This document shows positions 15,977 through 22,479 of a stretch of 64,000 nt of DNA, in pieces. The notes under the pieces are model-generated. The model did not search any database and was not told where the DNA came from. It was given only the letters and a program-made list of their open reading frames with translations. The position numbers and the translations under genes were made by a program. Source of the stretch: Hymenobacter sp. GOD-10R (GTDB lineage: Bacteria; Bacteroidota; Bacteroidia; Cytophagales; Hymenobacteraceae); NCBI RefSeq assembly GCF_035609205.1, contig NZ_CP141184.1, forward strand, positions 1,426,001-1,490,000, read 5' to 3'. Within the stretch, counting starts at the first letter, position 1; every line of letters begins with the position of its first letter.

Positions 15977-18550
15977 GTGATTAAAACTCGTACCCTCGCG
16001 ACCTTTTTATTACTCTTGTTATCGTGGCAAACACGGTATAGCGTCGCCCAAAATACGCCCGCTGCGGATGCAGGTCCCTTGCTGACGCCAGCTCAGTTCT
16101 TAGGTTACCAGCTAGGTAGCCAGTTCACCCCCCACGCGCAGCTCTTGCGCTACGTCGATCATATTGTGCAGCACTCGCCCACTACCATGAAGCTGGTGCG
16201 CTACGGCGAAACGTACGAGCACAGGCCCCTGGAAGTGGTGCAGATTGCTGCCGCTAACAACTTCACGCGGCTTGAAGATATTCGGCACAACAATCTGCGC
16301 TTGGCAGGCGTGGAAAGCGGTACTCCGAGCCGTCAGATGCCGGGTGTAGTGTGGCTTAGTTACAACGTGCACGGCAACGAATCTGTATCGTCGGAAGCCG
16401 TGATGGAGGTGCTTTATGATCTAGCTAACCCGAAAGACCAGGAAGTGCAGCAATGGCTTCAAAACACGGTAGTGCTAGTCGACCCATGCGTGAACCCCGA
16501 TGGCCGCGACCGGTATTCTTCCTGGTATAATCGGGTGCGCAATCAGTCGCCAAATGCCTCGCCGTATTCCTGGGAGCACCACGAGCCTTGGCCCGGCGGA
16601 CGCTATAACCACTACTATTTCGACCTGAACCGCGACTGGGCTTGGCAAACGCAGCAAGAAAGCCGCCAGCGCATTGTGCTCTATAACCAATGGCTCCCGG
16701 AAGTACACGCCGACTTCCACGAAATGGGCCCTAACAACTCCTACTACTTCTCGCCGGCCGCTAAGCCCTTCCACGCTGATATTACGCCCTTCCAGCGGCA
16801 GTTTCAGAATATCATTGGCGAGTACAACGAAAAGGTCTTCGACAAGAACGGCTGGCTGTATTTCACCCGCGAAACGTATGACCTGTTTGCGCCCACCTAT
16901 GGCGACACGTGGCCTACCTTCAACGGTGCTATTGGTATGACCTACGAGCAAGGTGGCGGCGGCCCCGCTGGTGTCGCTTTCGCCCGCAACGACGGCGACA
17001 CGCTGACCCTAGCCCAACGGATTGCGCACCACGTGGCGGCGAGTCGTGCCACCATTCAGGCCACTGCCGAGCGCCACGACGACCTGCTGCGTGAGTTTCA
17101 GAAGTACTACGACGATGCGCGCACGAAGCCGAAGGGTGATTACAAGTCTTACGTGCTAGCGGGTACCAGCGACCCAGGTCAGCTCCGCGCTTTCACGCAG
17201 TACCTCGACCGCCAGCAGATCAAGTATGGCTATGCCCCAAAGAAAATGAAGACGCGCGGCTTCAACTACACTTCTGGTAAGGTAGAAAGTGTTGAGATTG
17301 AGCAACGTGATTTGGTAGTGAGTATGTACCAGCCCAAATCGACGCTGGTCAAGGTGCTGTTTGATCCGCAGCCGCAACTCGAAGATTCGCTTACCTATGA
17401 CATTACCGCCTGGGCCTTGCCGTATTCGTTTGGGTTGAAAGCTTATGCCTTGCGCGAGAAGCTGGAGGGCACAGGAGCAGCACCATCTCAAGCAACGGTG
17501 AAAGGCAGTGGTGCTACTGCTGAGCGGCCCTATGCCTACCTAGCTCGTTGGAACAGCTTGCAGGACGTTCGCTTTCTGAGCCGCTTGTTGCAGCAAAACG
17601 TGAAAGTGCGCGTGGCAGAAGAACCATTTGAAGCCGAAGGGCAGAAATACCAGCAAGGTACGCTCGTGATTACGCGCACCGGCAACGAAAACCTAGGTTC
17701 CAAATTTGACCAGCTCGTGCGTGCTCAGGCTGATTCGTCAGGGGTGGTGGTACAAGCCGTGAAGTCAGGCTTTTCCACAACAGGTGGCGACCTAGGTTCA
17801 GGCTCCGTGCATTTTGTGAAGAAACCGAACATTGCGATAGTAGCCGGACCGGGCGTCGATCCAACCGCCTTCGGGGAAGTATGGCACTTCTTCGAGCAAC
17901 AGATTGGTTACCCAGTCACAGTTCTTGGCACTGATTATCTAAGCACCGTTCCGCTTGCTAAGTTCGACGTGCTCATTTTACCCGATGGCAACTACACCGA
18001 CATTTACCCCGAGCGCAACCTGGAAAACTTGAAGCAGTGGGTGCGTGGTGGCGGTAAGCTCATTGCTCTGGAAGGTGCGTCTCGCTTTCTAGCTAACAAG
18101 CGTGACTTCCTCCTAAAAACTAAACCTGCCTCTGACTCGACGGCGCAAAAGAAAACCAACCCTTATCGGCTGCTGAAACCCTACGGTAATGCCCGCCGGG
18201 AGGGCATCGAAGACCGCGTGCAGGGTAGCATCTACCGTGTACAGCTCGATAACACGCACCCGTTAGCGTTCGGCTACGGCGATACCTACTTCGCGCTTAT
18301 CCGCGAACCGCTGGGCTACCGCTTTCTGGGCGAAGGCGGCTGGAACGTGGGTGTAATTAAGAAGGGTAGCTATGCCGCTGGCTTCACGGGCTCGCGGGCA
18401 CGGCAGCAGCTTACTGATACGTTCGTGCTAGGTGAGCAGGAGCTAGGCCGCGGCCAAATCGTGTACCTAGGTGACAACCCACTTTTCCGGGCGTTCTGGC
18501 AAAGTGGCAAGTTACTCTTCGGCAACGCCCTCTTCTTCGTCGGACAATAA
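15977..18550 (+). CDS. Secreted M14-family zinc carboxypeptidase with C-terminal amidotransferase-like region
   Basis: 857 residues from a GTG at 15977 (a TTG one codon earlier is equally possible). Starting here places a signal peptide first (KTRTLATFLLLLLSW..., cleavage about residue 25); the frame is open back to 15800, but that stretch does not look coding. Zinc ligands are His132 and Glu135 in NVHGNES and His248 in ADFHEMG, and the probable catalytic Glu323 is in GMTYEQGG. NPDGRDRY and DLNRDW are also family motifs. After about residue 600, a Rossmann-like region (KPNIAIVAGPGVD...FDVLILPDGNY...GGGKLIALEG) resembles the GATase1-like tail found in large M14 proteins. It probably degrades peptides in the periplasm or outside the cell. 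Confidence 0.88.
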   Translation: MIKTRTLATFLLLLLSWQTRYSVAQNTPAADAGPLLTPAQFLGYQLGSQFTPHAQLLRYVDHIVQHSPTTMKLVRYGETYEHRPLEVVQIAAANNFTRLEDIRHNNLRLAGVESGTPSRQMPGVVWLSYNVHGNESVSSEAVMEVLYDLANPKDQEVQQWLQNTVVLVDPCVNPDGRDRYSSWYNRVRNQSPNASPYSWEHHEPWPGGRYNHYYFDLNRDWAWQTQQESRQRIVLYNQWLPEVHADFHEMGPNNSYYFSPAAKPFHADITPFQRQFQNIIGEYNEKVFDKNGWLYFTRETYDLFAPTYGDTWPTFNGAIGMTYEQGGGGPAGVAFARNDGDTLTLAQRIAHHVAASRATIQATAERHDDLLREFQKYYDDARTKPKGDYKSYVLAGTSDPGQLRAFTQYLDRQQIKYGYAPKKMKTRGFNYTSGKVESVEIEQRDLVVSMYQPKSTLVKVLFDPQPQLEDSLTYDITAWALPYSFGLKAYALREKLEGTGAAPSQATVKGSGATAERPYAYLARWNSLQDVRFLSRLLQQNVKVRVAEEPFEAEGQKYQQGTLVITRTGNENLGSKFDQLVRAQADSSGVVVQAVKSGFSTTGGDLGSGSVHFVKKPNIAIVAGPGVDPTAFGEVWHFFEQQIGYPVTVLGTDYLSTVPLAKFDVLILPDGNYTDIYPERNLENLKQWVRGGGKLIALEGASRFLANKRDFLLKTKPASDSTAQKKTNPYRLLKPYGNARREGIEDRVQGSIYRVQLDNTHPLAFGYGDTYFALIREPLGYRFLGEGGWNVGVIKKGSYAAGFTGSRARQQLTDTFVLGEQELGRGQIVYLGDNPLFRAFWQSGKLLFGNALFFVGQ

Positions 18551-18572
18551 GAGCAGCTAGCTTCCGACAAAC

Positions 18573-18605
18573 AAAAAGCCCCGCCAACTTATTGGCGGGG
18601 CTTTT
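18573..18605. terminator. Bidirectional intrinsic terminator
   Basis: AAAAAGCCCCGCCAA, a short loop and TTGGCGGGGCTTTT form a near-perfect stem between the M14 peptidase gene and the convergent 103-aa gene. Confidence 0.92.
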
Positions 18606-18624
18606 ATTTAAGCAACGGCGCAGA

Positions 18625-18936
18625 TTAATTTACTACGTCTTCTGCTTTGTTTTTCACGGCTTTAGCGCCTTTTTTTACCGCGTGGCCAGTTTTCTGAGCG
18701 CCCGATTTTACGGCGTGTCCAGCTTTGTGGCCTGCTACTTTGGCGTCTTCTTTCGTGTTATGGATCTTCTGACCAGCTTCGGTGCGGCCCGTACGGCTTT
18801 CTACTTTCATAGTGCCGTTGTCACGGACAGTCGTCGTGGTTTTGGCACCGGTAGCTTCGTTTTGAACAGTAGTGCTCTGCGCGAAGGCAGCGGTCGAAAA
18901 GGCTACTGCAGCGAGTAGCAAAAGTGACTTTTTCAT
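18625..18936 (-). CDS. Small secreted lysine/alanine-rich protein with short internal repeats
   Basis: 103 residues from the ATG at 18936, which begins a classic signal peptide (MKKSLLLLAAVAFSTAAFA before QSTT). An upstream ATG at 19023 would put 29 non-secretory residues in front and is rejected. The mature protein has a polar Thr-rich part (KTTTTVRDNGTMKV) and a C-terminal amphipathic part with imperfect repeats of GHKAGHAVKSG, KTGHAVKKG and AKAVKNKAED. This resembles stress-associated Lys/Ala-rich helical proteins in composition only; no family was recognised. The related small gene at 19031-19246 lies immediately upstream on the same strand. Confidence 0.75.
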   Translation of the reverse strand: MKKSLLLLAAVAFSTAAFAQSTTVQNEATGAKTTTTVRDNGTMKVESRTGRTEAGQKIHNTKEDAKVAGHKAGHAVKSGAQKTGHAVKKGAKAVKNKAEDVVN

Positions 18937-19030
18937 AAGAAATTTTAGGCTAAGGGAGAGAACCTTTAGGGCTTTATACGCACGCCACAGAAATGGTTGT
19001 GTTTGTCTAGGCCCGAGATGCAAGCGGCCA

Positions 19031-19246
19031 TTACATCGATGATTTTACCTCTTTTTTCATTTTCTCGTGGGTGCCCTTGCCGCCTTTGTGCTCTGCCTTC
19101 ATCTTAGCAGTGCCATCAGCTTTTACTTCGGTTTTCTTCTCCATTTTAGCGCCATGCGCTCCTTTCGCTTCCATTTTGGTTTCGCTCTGGGCGAACACAC
19201 TGACGGAGCATACGGCCATTGCGAGGAACAAGCTTGCTTTTTTCAT
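19031..19246 (-). CDS. Tiny secreted lysine/methionine-rich protein
   Basis: 71 residues: a signal peptide (MKKASLFLAMAVCSVSVFA before QSET) and a highly charged mature part of about 52 residues built from Lys, Met, Glu, Gly and His (KMEAKGAHGAKMEKK, KAEHKGGKGTHEKMKK). No cysteine or domain is seen in the mature part. Its neighbour downstream on the same strand is a second small secreted lysine-rich protein. A perfect 16-bp inverted repeat lies 17 bases upstream of the start codon. The clean signal peptide makes it probably real; the function is unknown. Confidence 0.68.
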   Translation of the reverse strand: MKKASLFLAMAVCSVSVFAQSETKMEAKGAHGAKMEKKTEVKADGTAKMKAEHKGGKGTHEKMKKEVKSSM

Positions 19247-19262
19247 GGGGGCTTAACGTTTT

Positions 19263-19299
19263 AGTGGAACATTCAACTTACTGAGTTGAATGTTCCACT
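19263..19299. repeat. Perfect 16-bp inverted repeat with 5-base loop
   Basis: AGTGGAACATTCAACT, loop TACTG, then the exact complement. It lies between the stop of queA (19372) and the start of the 71-aa gene (19246), both on the minus strand. No T run follows on either side, so it is not a standard terminator. It could be an operator, an mRNA hairpin in the leader of the 71-aa gene, or a small mobile repeat. A shorter dyad (GAGTAA/TTACTC, 19319-19336) lies 20 bases away. Confidence 0.85.
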
Positions 19300-19371
19300 T
19301 TGCTCATGAAGAAGCTGTGAGTAATAGTATTTACTCAAGTATTTATTTGGCTCTTCGCGGATAAAGCTGAG

Positions 19372-20604
19372 CTAGGGCAGTAACAACGAACTATCACCGT
19401 AGCTCAGAAAGCGGTAGTTGTGCAGAAGAGCATGGTCGTATACGCGGCGCCACTCCGGACCTAGCAACGCCGACACGAGTAGTAGCAGGGTGCTTTCTGG
19501 CTGATGAAAGTTGGTAATGAGGCCTTGCACTACCCGGAATGTGTAGCCGGGCGCAATGAGTAGCTGAGTAGTGGCTTGCACGCTGTCTAGCTCCTGCGCC
19601 TCTAGGTAGCTAAGAATCGCTTGTAGCGCCTCGGCAGTAGTCGGGTGCGGCATATCTTCGTACGGCTGCCACTGTCCTACGTGCAGATTAGCCAGAACAG
19701 TAGCTGAATTTTGCGCCAAGAATGCGCCTAACCAGTATAGACTTTCTAACGTCCGTAGACTAGTAGTGCCTACGGCAATGATGGGCCCTGTGGTATGGGA
19801 TAGTAACTGCCTCAGTAAGCTAGCTTCCACGGTAATAGGTTCGCCGTGCATCGCGTGGCCTACCATTTGATCAGCTTTCACCGGCTGAAATGTGCCAGCA
19901 CCCACGTGCAACGTTACGCGGCCAGTCGCAATGCCGAGAGAAGCTAGGTCGGCAAACACTGCGTCTGAGAAGTGCAAGCCAGCTGTAGGCGCAGCTACCG
20001 CGCCCTCATGCGCAGCATACACCGTCTGATAACGTATGGCATCCACATCGGTGTCAGCGCGGTGCAGGTAAGGTGGAAGCGGCAAATGCCCTGCGGCCCG
20101 CAGCACCTCCGCAAAGGGTAGCGTTTCCGGTGTCCAAGAAAACTGAATTAACGCGTAGCCATCACCGGTTTCCAATCGTTCGGCCGTAAGAACAGCGTCT
20201 TGCCCATCTGCACTGAAAGCTAGGGTAACTGGGCCGCTTTTCCAGCGTTTGCCGTTGCCCACCAAGCACTTCCAAACGCAACTTCCTGTCTGTTGCATCG
20301 CAGGCTCAATGGCACGATGCGGCGCGACGGGTTCCAAGCAGAACAGCTCGACCAAACCGCCCGTCGGCTTCTGGCAAAATAGCCGGGCGCGCACCACTTT
20401 GGTATCATTAAAGATAAGCAACGAACCAGCCGGTAGCTCGGTCGGAAGGTCGTAAAAGTGCCGGTCCGTAATCTGACCATTGCGCCATACCAACAAACGC
20501 GAATGGTCGCGGTCGGGGAGAGGCTCGGCGGCAATGCGCTCGGGCGGCAGTTGATAGGTAAAATCGTGGATAGAAAGCTGGCGCGGATCGATAGAAGCAG
20601 ACAT
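19372..20604 (-). CDS. queA: S-adenosylmethionine:tRNA ribosyltransferase-isomerase (QueA)
   Basis: 410 residues from the ATG at 20604 (MSASIDPRQL). QueA transfers the ribosyl part of SAM to preQ1 in tRNA to form epoxyqueuosine at the wobble position. The diagnostic blocks are present: FNDTKVVRARL (about 66-76), AVAAPTAGLHFSD, HVGAGTFQPV, and IAVGTTSLRTLESL. It is longer than the roughly 350-residue E. coli enzyme, the additional length lying mainly in the central and C-terminal parts. A -7 promoter box ends only four bases before this ATG, so the mRNA may be leaderless. The catalytic family is sure. Confidence 0.92.
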   Translation of the reverse strand: MSASIDPRQLSIHDFTYQLPPERIAAEPLPDRDHSRLLVWRNGQITDRHFYDLPTELPAGSLLIFNDTKVVRARLFCQKPTGGLVELFCLEPVAPHRAIEPAMQQTGSCVWKCLVGNGKRWKSGPVTLAFSADGQDAVLTAERLETGDGYALIQFSWTPETLPFAEVLRAAGHLPLPPYLHRADTDVDAIRYQTVYAAHEGAVAAPTAGLHFSDAVFADLASLGIATGRVTLHVGAGTFQPVKADQMVGHAMHGEPITVEASLLRQLLSHTTGPIIAVGTTSLRTLESLYWLGAFLAQNSATVLANLHVGQWQPYEDMPHPTTAEALQAILSYLEAQELDSVQATTQLLIAPGYTFRVVQGLITNFHQPESTLLLLVSALLGPEWRRVYDHALLHNYRFLSYGDSSLLLP

Positions 20605-20608
20605 ACCA

Positions 20609-20641
20609 CAAAGGTACGAGCAAGGCTGCACGTCGGCACAA
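20609..20641 (-). promoter_or_regulatory. Candidate promoter of queA, implying a leaderless or near-leaderless mRNA
   Basis: On the minus strand TACCTTTG (20616-20609) is followed by TGGT and the ATG. A TTG (20641-20639) lies 22 bases upstream of the -7 box. Transcription starting about 7 bases after the box would begin at or next to the start codon. Confidence 0.45.
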
Positions 20642-20674
20642 TTAGCAAGAACTGCTAGGATAGCCTAGGAACTC

Positions 20675-21469
20675 TTACAGCTTCGTCTGATCTGCTTTCC
20701 GGAAAAACAGCAAATGCTGTTGAGGCAGTACCTCCACATTCTTGTCGAATTCCAAACCAATCGAATCCATTTCTTTGCGGGCCTGTTCGATGCTCATCTT
20801 ATGGATGCGCTTGATAGGGACATCGGGGTCTTCGGCCCGGTATTCGGCCAGTACCACCCGTCCAGTTGGCGTAAGGGAGTTCTTGATAGCGCGCATCATC
20901 TCACGTGGATGATCAAACTCGTGGTACGCATCCACAATAAGCACTACATCGACGGTACCCGCCGGCAAGTTGGGGTCTTTCGTGGTGCCTAGCACTGGCT
21001 CCACATTTTTGGCCTTATTGCGCGCTTTATTTTCCTGCAAAGCACTGATCATCTCAGGCTGAATATCTACGGCCAATACTTTACCCTTCGGCACTAGCGG
21101 GCTGATCCGGAAGGAAAAATAGCCAGTACCCGCGCCGATGTCAGCTACCACGTCCGTTGGCTTGAGGTCAAGCTCGTGTAATAGCGCCGCAGTTCCTTCT
21201 TCCTCACCACGATCAGAGCGCTCAAGCCAGCCAGCTCCTTCGTGGCCCATCACATGCGCAATCTGACGACCATGGTAGTACTTGCTGATGCCATTTGGGT
21301 CAGTAGCCGGTCGCAGTTCATAGCCGGTAGAATCGGCCAGCACTTCAATGCGTGGCGAATCATTCGCAAAAGCAGCGCTGCTCTCAGTAGGCGGCGGTGT
21401 GCAGGCAACCTGCAACAACAACATACTGGGAACTAACAGAAGCCTCAAAAACGGGGAAGAGCAATGCAT
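20675..21469 (-). CDS. Class I methyltransferase-fold protein with lipoprotein signal
   Basis: 264 residues from the ATG at 21469. The N-terminus is a hydrophobic signal with lipobox QVAC (Cys23) followed by a Pro/Ser/Thr-rich linker, so the protein should be exported and lipid-anchored. From about residue 95 it has a complete SAM-binding fold: VADIGAGTG (motif I, about 108-116), VLAVDIQPEM (acidic end of strand 2), VDVVLIVDAYHEFDHP (motif IV region) and GRVVLAEYR. An exported SAM-dependent methyltransferase is unusual because SAM is cytoplasmic. The motif residues look intact, so either the signal acts as a membrane anchor or the domain binds something else. It is a single gene, with queA on the same strand downstream. 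Confidence 0.85.
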   Translation of the reverse strand: MHCSSPFLRLLLVPSMLLLQVACTPPPTESSAAFANDSPRIEVLADSTGYELRPATDPNGISKYYHGRQIAHVMGHEGAGWLERSDRGEEEGTAALLHELDLKPTDVVADIGAGTGYFSFRISPLVPKGKVLAVDIQPEMISALQENKARNKAKNVEPVLGTTKDPNLPAGTVDVVLIVDAYHEFDHPREMMRAIKNSLTPTGRVVLAEYRAEDPDVPIKRIHKMSIEQARKEMDSIGLEFDKNVEVLPQQHLLFFRKADQTKL

Positions 21470-21790
21470 AGGGAGGTATTCACTACAAGCCTTCAAACCA
21501 AACATCACTTGTCTGAGAAGGGTTCGGCTGTGGCCTTGCCTTCCTCATTACAACGCACCGAAGCTAGCTTTACTTGTACTTGCAAGCTAAAAAAGCAAAA
21601 TGATAGCGCAAGCTTCTATTGATGAGCCAGAGGGTAATGTAAGAGAAGCTAGCTCAACAAGTAAGTATTCTGAGTAACAGCTAGGTAATATAAATTCTTG
21701 CATTTTTAATACCGTCAACTGCGGCCAACCTGTACTTTTACGCGTATAGGCCACTGTTCAATCTCTTTTTTCACCTCCAAACTCTTCCTT
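21470..21790. other. Intergenic region between divergent genes
   Basis: 321 bases between the lipoprotein-type methyltransferase (minus) and the Ala/Pro-rich lipoprotein (plus). TACTTTTA at 21733-21740 is a weak -7 candidate for the plus-strand gene, about 50 bases before its ATG. Nothing else convincing was seen. Confidence 0.4.
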
Positions 21791-22402
21791 ATGATGACAA
21801 AAGTCCACACCAAATGCCTTGGTTACGTGACGTCGGCAGTTCTATTTGCCGCATCGCTCACTAGCTGTAATCGTGCTGAGTACGCCATGCTGCCCAAGAC
21901 GTCGTCGTACCACGGCACTGCTAGCACGCGCGCTGTAGCAACGGCACCTGTAGCCCCTGAAGCAGTCGCTCCCGCTACGGTAGAAGCAACTCCTGTGGCA
22001 GCACCTGCTACAGAGGTTAGCGCTCCGCAAACTGCAGCCGTAGTGGCTGCACAGCCAGTAGCAACTCAGGCCGCAGTTGTAGCTTCTACTGCTCCCGCTG
22101 CAAAAGCCGAAGTTGCTAAGCCTGCAAAAGCTCCCAAGTTAAACTTCATGCAGAAAGCTGTGGTGCAGAAGGTGATGAAGAAGGCGGATAAACTCGCTAA
22201 CAAAGCGCAGTTCAAGAAACATACTGAAACAGCTGATACCAAGCGCATATCCGGAAAACTTCGCACAGGTCTTCTTCTGATACTGGCAGGTTTGATTCTG
22301 GAATTGCTAGGTGGCATTTCTGGTCTGTTCTACGTGCTAGGTAGCATCTTGGTAATCGTTGGTATCGTTGTTCTGATCCTCTGGTTACTTGATGAGTTGT
22401 AA
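21791..22402 (+). CDS. Ala/Pro/Val-rich lipoprotein-like protein with C-terminal membrane segments
   Basis: 203 residues (a second ATG is the next codon). The N-terminal signal ends in LTSC with Cys26 as probable lipidation site. A low-complexity linker of about 75 residues rich in Ala, Pro, Val and Thr follows (about 45-115), then a basic helical stretch (MQKAVVQKVMKKADKLANKAQFKK, interrupted here for length, about 120-143) and two closely spaced hydrophobic segments (about 158-200) ending in a short acidic tail. The layout suggests an envelope protein tethered at both ends. No family was recognised. It is a single gene with a very strong shared terminator. Confidence 0.75.
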   Translation: MMTKVHTKCLGYVTSAVLFAASLTSCNRAEYAMLPKTSSYHGTASTRAVATAPVAPEAVAPATVEATPVAAPATEVSAPQTAAVVAAQPVATQAAVVASTAPAAKAEVAKPAKAPKLNFMQKAVVQKVMKKADKLANKAQFKKHTETADTKRISGKLRTGLLLILAGLILELLGGISGLFYVLGSILVIVGIVVLILWLLDEL

Positions 22403-22412
22403 GCCATTATAG

Positions 22413-22469
22413 ACAACACACAAAAAAGCCCGACTACCAAGTGGATAGTTGGGCTTTTTTGTGTGTTGT
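22413..22469. terminator. Long bidirectional terminator
   Basis: A 57-base inverted repeat: ACAACACACAAAAAAGCCC pairs with GGGCTTTTTTGTGTGTTGT, and the inner part pairs with a few mismatches. It separates the plus-strand lipoprotein gene and the convergent priA. Confidence 0.93.
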
Positions 22470-22479
22470 ACCTAGCTAT

